64,000 nucleotides of DNA from positions 698,844,656 to 698,908,655 of the forward strand of contig NC_081412.1 in NCBI RefSeq assembly GCF_030272615.1, read 5' to 3'. Position 1 is the first letter of the stretch. Each line of letters begins with the position of its first letter. Positions 54,272-64,000 of the stretch are shown one piece after another. The stretch is from Cryptomeria japonica. Taxonomy: Eukaryota > Streptophyta > Pinopsida > Cupressales > Cupressaceae. Below the pieces are notes generated by a model, which was not told where the DNA came from, searched no databases, and saw nothing but the letters and a program-made list of their open reading frames with translations. The position numbers and the translations under genes were made by a program.

Positions 54272-57200
54272 AATTGATTGTGCGGTCCCTCTTTCCCCAT
54301 GAATCTATCATTTCTTAGAAGATCTTTAATATTAAAATTAATATTACCTTCCCTATACCAAATGCTTTGAGCTTCGAAATTAATGCCTAGGTTCGCCAAG
54401 CCATCCGCAACCAAATTTTTTTCTCTAAAGGCATGTTCAATTATAATAACTTTAAAGCTAGCAATAATTTCTCTAGCTTTAAAAATTATGTTTTCTATAG
54501 ACCACGATCGCTCGGTTTTCCCCTTCAGGCACTTGATGATATTTAGTGAGTCTCCCTCCAGCCATAAGTTATCATGATTTAGATTCTTAGAAATAATCAA
54601 AGTGTTCAAATTTGCAGATGCTTCTGCATAATGACTAGTTTGACTACCTAGGGAACCAGCGAATGCCACAAGGCAACTTCCAGCAAAATTCCTGACAATG
54701 CACCCATAACCAGCTTTACCCGAGTTCCCTTTCGATGCCCCATCAAAGTTGGCCTTTATCCATCCTTGAGATGGAAAGCACAACACCAAACCATCCCTAC
54801 CCGTCTCCTTACTTGATTTGATAATTGAAAAGTTTCATCTATCATTAAAGTCTTCTTTAGCCGCTAAACCATGATTAGTTCCATTTAAACATTCAAATAT
54901 ACGTCTATAGATTTTATCCACCACAACTTCAGGGTTAGCACTTTTATCCCTAAAAATTCTGTTGTTGCGCTCCTTCCAAATGCTCCTGATAACATTAGGG
55001 AGAGTAAGTTTCCATAGCTCAACATTCTTAGGGTTGGAATTAGGACAGTACCATTGCTGCCAAGACTCCCCCAAAGAGTTCGAGAAAACCCAACTCAACT
55101 TCCACCTACTAAAAATAATTTTCCATATTTCATGGTTGAAAGTACACTGGTAGAGAATGTGATAAGAAGACTCCTCTTCCCTGCAACAAAGAGAACACCT
55201 GTTAGGAAAAACAAATCCACGCTTTTGGAGGTTGTCAAGAGTCAGCACCTTGTTTTGGATAAAAATCCAAAAAAAGATATTAACTTTAGGGATTAACTTC
55301 TTATTTCACACTTTAGCCCAAATAGGAATTTCTTCTAGAGCTTTGTTGTGGATAGCCATAGCCAAAGGCATAGAATAATTCACATCTGAGGTCTCCCTCC
55401 AAATCAAACTATCCTCTTTATTGTCCCTCAAAATTTTAGAAGAAAGCAAAATCTCAAGAAACTTTAATCCCGTACATTGCTAGTTGAACTCAGTCCATTT
55501 CCCATTTCTCCAGTAGTCTCTAACCAAACCACCATACCTGTCTTTGAACCAATATTTCCAATCTTTAAGGATTGGAATATCCTCCAAATTTTTATCTATA
55601 AGCCATATGTCTTCCCAAAATATCATAATTATTACATTCCCAATTTCCACATTCTTCCAGCAGCAGCCCAACTTTTAGCCGTTTGAACTGCATTCCAAAT
55701 TACAGAACCTTCAACAGTAAAAGAGTTATCCAGAAATTCTTCCTCAGAAGGTTGCATATAAAGATATTTCTTTTTTCCTGATTAAATTCCATTCTCTTTC
55801 CTCCCCTTTCATTCTCCAGATTTGTTTTTCTAACAAGGCATTATTCATAGAACTAATATTCCTTAAACCCAACCCCCCAGAAGCCTTAGGAGAACAGATT
55901 TTGTTCCAAGCAATAAGGAGAATTCTATTATTGTCTTCCACTCCCGACCAAAGAAAAAAATTTTGGATTCTTTCAATTGCCTCCGCAAACTTTCTAGGGA
56001 TTTTAAACAGACTGAGGGCATAAATAGGCAAGTTTTGAAGAGTAGCTTTCAGCAACGTAACCTTGCCCACTTGACTTAGGATAGCTCCTTTCCAACCAGC
56101 CAATTTTGAGTTGAATCTGTCAACCAGCTTCATCCGGAAATTCTCCGAAGGCTTAATACAAAGGGGAAGCCCCAAGTAAGTAGAGGGAAACTCAACAATT
56201 TTACATCCAAGAATTCTTTCAATACTAATTTGTCTTTCAACAGGAGTATTGATGAAGAACAACGAGCTCTTATCCCAATTAATTTTTGGCCAGAAGCAGA
56301 TTCATAAGTATCCATAACATTCTTCATATTTCTTGCTTCCCTAATAGTAGCTTCCCCCATAGTAATTGAATCATCAACAAATTGTTCATGAGTACAAGTT
56401 ACATTGGAAGATGAAGGTTCCAGGCCTTTGAGAATACCTTCTTCCACATTTTTAATTATCAATCTACACAAACTTTCAGCTAAAATAGTAAACAAGATAA
56501 GGGAAATGGGATCCCCCTGTCTTAGACCTCTAGTGCTTTTGAAGAAACTGGAAGGGGATCCATTAACAATAACAGCAGAGGAGGAAGTTTCCATCAACTG
56601 AGAGCAGAACTGAATAACTTTTTCCCCAAACCCAAAAGCTCTCATAATTCTGAAAAGAAATTGCCAATTCACTCTATCATAGGCTTTAGACATATCTAGC
56701 TTAAGAAAGAAACCCTGATTTGTAGCAACCGTGAGAGAGTGAATATTTTCATGAACTAAAATAATGGAATCCATAATCTGTCTACTAGGGACGAAACCAT
56801 TTTGTTGAGCTGAAATAATTCTAGGAAGAATATCCAACATTCTAAAAGTAAGAACCTTAGACAAAATCTTGTAAATAGAATTACAAAGGCTAATAGGTCT
56901 GAACTTATTAAGAGAGTCAGCTCCTGAAATCTTCGGAATTAGAACAATGAAGGTCGCATTCAATTCTTTTAAAAGCCTTCTAGAACCAAAGAATTCTTTA
57001 ACTCCATTACAGATATCAGTCTCCACAATGTGCCAAAAGGATTGGAAGAAGAACATAGGAAACCCATCCGGACCAGGAGACTTATCTCCCTGAAAAGAAA
57101 ACACTACCTTTTTTATTTCCTAAATAGAAGGTATCCGAGAGAGATTTTTGTTGTCATCCTCATTCAAGATGGGAGGGATAGTCTGCAAAAGAAGGTTTTG

Positions 57201-58444
57201 ATTACTGAAATTGAGATTATCCACTTCTCCCAGGAGATTGCTAAAAAAATCCAGAGCTTCCTTCCTTATGTCATTTCCATCTGATAAAATGCCCCTATTA
57301 CAGGATAACCTGGAAATCCTGTTAACTGTCCTGTGCTTTAGAGCAGTTAAGTGAAAAAACCGACTGTTTTTATCACCTTCCTTCAAATACAAGGCTCTTG
57401 ATATTTGTCTCCAAAATGTCTCTTCATTAGAAATAATTGTGTGGCATTTAGACAACAAACCATTTTCAACAGATCTCAAATCCTCTGAAAGCCCTTCCTC
57501 TTGGATTTTATCTTGGACTTTCTTAATTTCAGTCTTAATTTGGGCTTTACTTTTGAAGATATCACCAAATATCTCTTTGTTCCAAATTTTGATTTTGGCC
57601 TTTATAATGTTGAGCTTTTTGGCTATTCTAAATAAAGTCATTCCCTCAACCTCAGAGCTCCACCAATCAGTAAAACAAGCTTCCAGAGACAAATGGGATA
57701 ACCACACTTTTTCAAATCTAAAAGGGAAATTTCTCTTAGCAGAAAAAGAATTGGCAGTAAAAGAAATAGGGAAATGATCAGATTCAATCTTAATAATAGA
57801 CGCCAAAGAATAACTATACTTTGATAACCACTCAAGAGAAATCAAGGATCTATCTAACCTTACTTGAATAAGATCAGCTCTAGTTCTACGATTGGTCCAG
57901 GTATAATTAATCCCTTCGAGATCCACATCCATAAGAGCTTGATCATTAATAAAGTCCATGAGATCTTGTTTTCCTTCTAGCAGCAAGGGAAGGCCTCCCA
58001 TCTTCTCATCCTCTTTAAGCGGAGTATTGAAATCTCCAATTATTATCTAGCTTTTATCAGCAAAATTTAATCTGTCTTCAACAAGGCTCCTCCAATATTT
58101 AGATCTCCCAGCTTTAGTGTTAGGCACATAGACATTAGTGATAACCCAAACAAAGTTATCTTTAATATGCTCAAGCAAAACTGAGGTCCTATTGACTTCT
58201 AAAATGATTTCCTTACCTATAATATTATTTTGGTTACAAAAAATCATTGTTCCCCTAGAGGCACCCTCCGAACTGGTTCCTAAAACTCCATTATTTTTTA
58301 ATATTCTAATCCTTTCCACTTTATCCTTACACATCTTGGTTTCCTGAACAAGGACAACATCTGGTTTATGATCTCTTATAATATTACGTAACACGTCTGG
58401 CTTATGGGAGGCATTCAACCCTCTTATATTCCAAGAAATTATCT

Positions 58445-58448
58445 TCAT
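58445..58448 (-). promoter_or_regulatory. ATGA overlap joining ORF1 and ORF2
   Basis: The minus strand reads AAAGTATGAAGATA: TGA ends ORF1 (SSVKV*) and ATG starts ORF2 (MKIISWN). The start choice for ORF2 is supported because MKIISWNIRG is the canonical beginning of plant LINE endonucleases. Confidence 0.8.
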
Positions 58449-60046
58449 ACTTTAACCGAGGATAAGGTTGACTCAATGGAGCTTTTTGTTCCATCGGCAC
58501 AGTTCTTCCAACTTTCATGTTCCCTTTGACTTTTTAGAGAAGGTCTCCCTTGCTTTTTGTTGTGGTTTCCAACATCTGCCACTTTCTTATTCTTGCTTCT
58601 AGTTGAGATACCTCCATTGGGTCCTCCATTATTTGATTTCCCTTCTTTAGTACTGAGAATCCTAAGCTTTCCCTCCAGAGCCACCATTTCCAAACTATTA
58701 GATGGGGTTTTGCATTGAGACGGCTTAGAGCTTCCATTGGTTAATAACAAAAGAGGCTCAAAATCTGAAATGTTATAGTCCTGCACTTCGTTGAAGTCTC
58801 CCCCATTTTCTTTTGTATTAAATGAGGCAGAAGCATCATCATTGGAGCTTTCCTCAACTTTATCCTAACTGACAGGCCCTCCCTTCTGGTCCTCTGAATC
58901 AAATTTTTGAGCATTTACCTCTACCCTTTGCTCTTCCTCTTTGATACTTTCTATTTCATTATTAGAGCAGGCACAAACAGATTTTCATTATTACTATTCA
59001 TATCCTTCTTATCCTCATTTTCCAACTCAATCACTTCCTTATCAGGAACACACTCTACTGGTAGGTCTTCTCTCTTTCCTCTTGTTTGCCATTTGCTTTG
59101 AACTACTGTCACTCTTACCACTCTTACTCTTCTTAAGCGAGCAAGATTTTGCCCAATGACCCGAATTTTTACAATTAAAACATGCAAACGGAGAGAGATT
59201 CATATTCAATCACTTGGGTCCATTTCCCCAATTTAGATATAATCTCAATAGATTGAGGCATGTATGTCATCTGATTAACATTAACACAAATACGGGCAAA
59301 AGCCAAACTTGATTTTGCAGCAGTCATCAGATCGATCGAGAGAAGTTCTCCAAATGAACTCGCTATCCCCTTGAAGACTTTCTCATTCCAGAACTCTAGC
59401 GAGAGGCCAGGGAGACACGTCCACACAGGCGCCGACACAAAAAAGGACTTGTCAAGAGAGAGGTTTGGAGCCCATTTCTTTAAAGCCAAGGTTGACTTTC
59501 CAAACATCAATGGTCCTTCACAAAGAGCTTTATTCATGTCTTCTTCAGAATTAAAAGCAAAGGTAAAAAAACCCCTAAGCAAAGCCACCACATCCACTTG
59601 ACCTTTGAGAACCCATTTCCTCCTTATAAAATTCCTAACAAAATCAATGTTAGGCCTGAAACCAACAAACCTTCCAACTAAGGTCAGAGATAATCCAGAC
59701 ACAGTGAGATCCACCAGCTTATCTGGAACAGAAATAGCAACAAACCCTGTCGCAGGATCAGATATATTTTTAACTTCCGGAAGCCCAGATTTCACCAACG
59801 GCCTCACTCCAAAAAGCAAAGACCATTTTTTTCCTTACCTCTATCATGTGGGTCCCCATTTTTGGAATCTTTGTCTTCCACCGATTTGATTGTCACCTTG
59901 TCCCCTTCAGTACCCTGAGATGCCTGGAAACCAACCTGATTACCAGTTCCACCCACAGAAAGACTGCCATCCCCAAGAAATCCGCAATTCCCAAGTTTTA
60001 AATTTGAATCTCCCGCTCGCCGCTCCCCTTGCCTCTCCTCTCCCAT
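58445..60046 (-). pseudogene. LINE ORF1: DUF4283-like protein with CCHC knuckle
   Basis: Minus strand from ATG 60046 (MGEERQGERRAGDSN), a Gly/Ser-rich start. A one-base loss in an A run near 59830 shifts the frame to the DUF4283-like part (59819-59175): FVAISVPDKLVDLTVSGLSL, WVLKGQVDVVALLRGFFTFA, MNKALCEGPLMFGKSTLALK, KIPLE-type positions replaced by LPGLSLEFWNEKVFKGIASS. A second break near 59195 separates it from an intact knuckle in another frame, CFNCKNSGHWAKSC (about 59183-59142). After another shift near 59090 comes an acidic linker, and the last 113 codons (58786-58445) are basic and end at the ORF2 start. LINE ORF1 proteins bind RNA and form the particle. Confidence 0.82.
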
Positions 60047-60061
60047 TTGAATGATATTTCC

Positions 60062-60077
60062 CCTAATGATTTATGTT
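60062..60077. other. LINE target site duplication, right copy
   Basis: cctaatgatttatgtt, identical to 52296-52311. Confidence 0.9.
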
Positions 60078-60922
60078 GCTTCCTTAGTTTTCAAAAAGTT
60101 TTTTTGTTGGTTTGGATAGATGGTTGTGCTTGTCGTATCGATCTGAATTCATCTGTTTCATCTTTTGAGGCCGACTCATATGCTTTTGGGTTACGTGGTA
60201 AAGTGTGGTTGCATAGGGGCTATCTTGGATGCATCTGGACGGTGTGCAAACATGGTGTGACCTTTCACATGCTTTATTTTCCTTTTAGATTTACTTTGGA
60301 GATTATTTTGAGGTCAATGGTTATATATGTGCACGTTACATCTTTGTAGGTCGACCTAGTGAATGCTTTCAAGGTTGTAGTTGATATATAAATAATAGAA
60401 TCATTGTGAGTTGAATATGTATGTTGAACAAAGTAATTGTGATATAATATATAGGTTCATATGTGTAGGAGAATTGAATTGAAGACTATTTCATATGTGC
60501 AAACTATAACCTACACTTTGATAGATGTAGTATGCTTGTAATTCAACCTTTTGTTATCATTTCTAATTTTATGTATCTTGCCCTGAAGAAGTGATCTTCA
60601 GTCATGCAAGTCCTCATTTTATCTTCCTATAAGGTAGTGTTCCTCTCTTGTGTAAGTTCTCTTAGGGTTAGTGAGTTCCTTGGCATGTGGCCTAAATCTT
60701 GTAAACAATTATACATATATTGTGAGTTTGATTATCACCGTGGTTTTTCTAATTTGGGTTTTTCACATAAAAATCTTGGTGTTATTATATGTTTGTCTTG
60801 TTATTTTTGTTGATTCTTATGATGAATGATATATATGGTGTGGTAAAGGTTTAATATGATCAGATTTTAAGTGTATGCTAATTCACCCCTACCCCACTCT
60901 CACCATCCGATAGTGTTCAACA

Positions 60923-61960
60923 TTACTATGTCACTATGTTTCCTAACCTTATTAAATATTTGTAGTTTCTAGTAATTTTTGGTGTAATTTTTTACTTACT
61001 TTATACCTAAATCAATATTGTTGCCTTTGTGCTTTTCTATAAGGTTGGCTTCTCTCTATTATGTCTTGTCTCAAAGAACTTCTTCACACATACTTTGATC
61101 CATGCAAATTGTAAAATGGCTCATCATAGTTCTTTCTATAATCTCTTACTTACATAATGATTGCCCTCTTGAGTTTGGCACCCTGACCCATCAAGGCACT
61201 TGCCCCTATAAAACTATGTTTATGAAGTGATTATCACCAAGCAACTTTTCTTCTTGATCATTGTCATAAGTATCATTATCCACCATTTCACAAAATCATC
61301 TAATGCATGCATTCATAGTTTCTTAGTGGTGACACATAACCAAATATAATATATACGATACTTATCATTTGTTAGTCCTCCTCTACACTTGAAAGTGGCG
61401 AATTTCCTTTCAAACTTTTGATATAGAAAGTTTTACCTTCTTTGTCATCTCTAAGCATATATCATTTTCATTGCTACCTCTGCAAACTGTATTCATTGTT
61501 GTGGGAATTCTTTACACATCTCTACATGTTCGATCTATGGTTCTCTATCTTAAGTCTCTTAACTTTGAAAAAACCTATAATAGCTTGGAAACTCTATGTG
61601 TTTCTTCAAACATTCTTCAAATATATACAACTCGTATTGGTACGTTCAACCACATGGATCTCTATTTCTTGACTACATTGTATAGGGTGAGACACCATGT
61701 ATGACTCCTTTCGCATACCATGCAAGAGGAAAACTCAACTTGCTACAAGAAAATTAACCCTTTGACCAAGTATGCACTCATAACACAAGGTGAAGAGGAC
61801 TCTTGGTAAAAACTCTTTCAACTAACTAAGGCTATGCACATTAAAAGATAAAATAATACTATTAACATATGACCCTTCAAGTATTATTGGAGTTTAAGCA
61901 TGATGATGTGGAGCTTAAATGACATTACCTTGGGTGTAAATTGATGATCTGAGTACCTAT
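60923..61960. other. no gene recognised
   Basis: AT-rich sequence after LTR E. Open frames at 60604-60813, 61442-61672 and 61471-61704 have no recognisable motif and overlap each other in different frames. Confidence 0.45.
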
Positions 61961-62130
61961 TTGGACTTAAACTCACAAATTGGAAACAAGTCTAAAATAA
62001 AAAACAACACAAGCCAAATAGAATTTATGTGGAGAAACCCTTTCAAGAAAAAACTCCACATGTGAAGAGATCTAAAGCTTTTATTAAACTTCAAAAGAGT
62101 TTACAAATAGATAACTTCTCTCTCAAAATT
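61961..62130 (-). repeat. LTR-like remnant, minus strand
   Basis: The minus strand carries ctccacat...tttctccacataaattc-type text (plus-strand gtggagaaaccctttcaaga at about 62030-62050 and aactccacatgtg after it), the same kind of R/U5 signature seen at 4331-4370. Ends unknown. Confidence 0.35.
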
Positions 62131-64000
62131 TTATTAATAGTAAGTTGGTAGTTCAACAACTTACAAAATAAATTATGAAACTACTAACCAAATCAAAAAT
62201 TTATAAATGAGTTTGATGTGAGAATACCACTATGGTATCTCAAAAAAAGAGTCAAGAAAACCACCTACAAAAACAAGCACCCACCTCCTCATGTGAAATC
62301 TACAAACTTAGTAAAAATAACTAAATTATCCCTTAACCTTCACATGGATTATTAACCCATAACTAATCAAAATTGGTCAATACTAAGTGCTCCATTACTC
62401 TTTGACAACTAACATGCACAATATGAAAACCCATGTGTGCAAATGACATATGTCACCATGCATAAACATGTAAGTCCAATTGTACCCCACTCCCAAAGTG
62501 GATGCCCAAAAGGAATATTCTCTTTCTATTCTTTGTAACTACCATTGATGACTAGATCCACCTATATAAATATAATTACAACTTTTCATAAATAAATATT
62601 TAATATTATTGTTATACCTGACCCTGGGTGTTGAAGTACCCATTCCATGAATTATGGAGACATGTGAAAATGAATTATTATTGTAAGGTTAATTTTACCT
62701 ATCTTACCAAGGCTACTTCTAAGAATACCCTCTTTTGTTGAAGTTGACTCTAAGTAGAGGATAGTTTATTCACTCTTGTCAATTGGCCCTAGGCTCTCAT
62801 TAATTTGCAAATGAACCTATTGTTGGTTAACAGATTTGTCCTTTGAAAATAATCCTAAGATTTAATCACTATGCATAAAGGAAGGACAAACCAAAAACTA
62901 ACAGTTAGAGAAATCGTTATGTAAATTAGCAATTTTCCTCTAAATTTTAGAGGTGTAGCTCCCTCGTAAGATGTAATTTGATTTTTATCTAAATTGGGTA
63001 TGCGTTTTACTGAAAAGCGAGAAAGGCAAAGATTTTTAAACAGAAAACTCTTAAAAGGAAAGGGGAAAAAGATTAGCCAGTAAATAATTGAATAAAATAC
63101 AAAAATTCTACCCTATTAAGATTTATAGAACCAGAACATTATCATTTCATTCATTCAAAACCAAATTTCATAGTATTGTGCACATGCAAATTCCATTTTT
63201 TATCTAATAGATCATACGTTAGGAAATCCAAATGCATAATGTTTCAACATAAGAAGAATAACACAACTAACCAACCATAACTCAAAGTTTATCATTCATA
63301 AAAATGCATTCAGATTTCAGCCTTTATATCCATTCAAATGAAAAATTGTTAAGGATTATTTTAAGCAAGAATAAAGAAGAATTCTTCCTCATGTCTCTAC
63401 ACGCTATCTGACATAAATGGACCACAGTTTATAATCGTTTCTTTAAAATAACAATCTTTGAAAGTGATCGTTCCAAGAAAAGAACTGAATAGTTACCCAA
63501 AATAAAAATAAAAATGGCTCCTAAGAGCCCGACTTGTGAAACCTAATTATAAGTCTAAAGGGCGAGACTTATTAGTTAGGGGGAGGCATAGGGATACTTT
63601 CTACTAGGATTTCCAATTGGAGTTGGGCATCATGCATTTCGGCCTTTGTCTCCTCTTCTTCCAACACAAATATAATCCTCATGTATTTTGCATAGCTCCT
63701 TTTTACATTTCCAAGCTAAGGAAGTCAATTCGGAAAGGACATCTTCTTATGGGTCTTCAACCAATATCGGGTCGAGTTGAATTACATGAGCAACACCTTC
63801 TCTAGGGACAACCATTATGTACCACATCAGCTTGACTCGGCATTGGTTTAATTTGCCTCAGGTGTAGAAACTCTAGCTGCAAAAAATTCCCTTTGTAGGA
63901 GCTGCTTGTGACCTTTGGCTCTCCTTTCTTCTTACTCCAAAAAGGAATTTATTCTTTTGTATTCAGCATAATTGGCATTTTCTCTCCACGCAACCTTGTT
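62131..64000. other. no confident feature
   Basis: AT-rich and mostly non-coding. From about 63600 to the edge, minus-strand frames contain short protein-like runs (MRIIFVLEEEETKAEMHDAQ; NKVAWRENANYAEYKRINSF at the edge) with stops between them. They could be a gene or transposon fragment extending past the window; I cannot name a family. Confidence 0.35.

Larger units (their letters stand above)
54268..58448 (-). pseudogene. LINE ORF2: endonuclease, reverse transcriptase, zf-RVT, RNase H
   Basis: Starts ATG 58448 and ends TGA 54268, about 1,393 codons. EEP endonuclease: MKIISWNIRGLNASHKPDVL, VVLVQETKM (catalytic Glu), IIIGDFNTPL, ESDHFPI. RT: GDKSPGPDGFPMFFFQSFWH, RPISLCNSIYKILSKVLTFR, FFLKLDMSKAYDRVNWQFLF, GLRQGDPISLILFT, HEQFVDDSITMGE (catalytic DD). 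zf-RVT: RCSLCCREEESSYHILYQCT. RNase H (54789-54268): KANFDGASKGNSGKAGYGCI, HYAEASANLNTLI, LEGDSLNIIKC, VADGLANLG. Breaks: TAG after FADKS (58044-58046), stop at 57120-57122, one frameshift near 56277 in an A run, and stops between 55740 and 55250. Catalytic residues are kept throughout. Confidence 0.92.
52312..60061 (-). mobile_element. L1-type LINE with three ORFs, nearly full length
   Basis: A minus-strand non-LTR retrotransposon of 7,750 bp flanked by a 16-bp target duplication. The 3' end (low coordinate) has a short A tail on the minus strand (AATAAAAAAA), the sign of target-primed insertion. The 5' end lies 15 nt before the ORF1 ATG. ORF1, ORF2 and ORF3 are all present with few breaks. 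ORF1/ORF2 and ORF2/ORF3 each overlap by ATGA. Plant L1-type LINEs normally have two ORFs, so the third is the unusual part. It inserted in LTR E. Confidence 0.9.
51356..60922 (+). repeat. LTR E: old copia-type LTR split by the LINE
   Basis: Parts 51356-52295 and 60062-60922 form one LTR-like sequence of about 1.8 kb once the LINE is removed. It starts TGTTGCCACCAATGACATTG and ends ...gatagtgttcaaca. The tail has the usual copia R/U5 text (caccgtggtttttctaattt, then gggtttttcacataaaaatc, about 60737-60775). It follows, across gypsy A, the purine tract at 10191-10207 and the plus-strand copia remnants from 5400, so it may be their 3' LTR. No partner LTR is seen. Confidence 0.45.

Overview
The window looks like nuclear DNA of a seed plant with a large, repeat-rich genome. 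A gymnosperm (conifer-like) source is my best guess, because of the style of the PPR repeats, the dense Ty1/copia and Ty3/gypsy content and the lack of intact host genes. No bacterial, viral, organellar, rRNA, tRNA or CRISPR features were recognised. Nearly everything is retrotransposon, and the only host-gene traces are a broken CWC22 splicing-factor fragment (1-527, minus) and a PPR pseudogene (about 1938-2760, plus).

Layout. 1-5,340: the host-gene pseudogenes, a possible LTR ending at 3632, a copia gag fragment and a gypsy integrase fragment. 5,400-10,240: old composite copia remnants on the plus strand, including four decayed zinc knuckles in a row and an (AT)43 microsatellite. 10,241-51,338: one insertion, resolved as nested elements. 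Gypsy A (minus strand; LTRs 10241-11455 and 50152-51338; gag and a protease-like region but no RT or integrase) is split inside gag by a copia C array (15245-48834). That array has a broken 5' LTR, then internal region, LTR, internal region, LTR. Its 5' LTR is split by gypsy B (15372-38552, minus), a large element with gag-PR-G-patch-RT-RNase H-IN and an antisense plant-mobile-domain ORF (18111-19898, plus). Gypsy B's gag is split by copia D (28668-34914, minus), the best preserved LTR element here. A solo LTR (44163-44968) with a perfect 5-bp target duplication sits in the integrase of copia C. 51,339-60,922: an old LTR (E) split by a nearly complete L1-type LINE (52312-60061, minus) with a 16-bp target duplication. 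60,923-64,000: no confident gene and one LTR-like scrap.

Two things stand out. (1) The LINE has three ORFs, not two. ORF1 (DUF4283-like plus CCHC knuckle), ORF2 (endonuclease, RT, zf-RVT, RNase H) and a downstream ORF3 (54271-52519) are joined at both borders by the same 4-nt ATGA stop/start overlap. ORF3 has an N-terminal domain that loosely resembles plant mobile/plant transposon-protein domains, then an acidic stretch and a coiled coil. (2) Gypsy B carries an unrelated antisense ORF with a recognisable plant mobile domain. So two different retroelement classes in one window carry accessory ORFs that may have related folds.

Decay is also patterned. Gypsy B gag-to-RNase H (about 1,770 codons) and its antisense ORF (about 595 codons) show no frameshift, only stops, and most of these read as CAG/CAA/CGA changed to TAG/TAA/TGA. 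This fits deamination of methylated cytosine at CHG and CG sites. Element boundaries rest on TG...CA ends, primer-binding sites, polypurine tracts, target duplications and continuity of interrupted reading frames. All alignments were made by eye.
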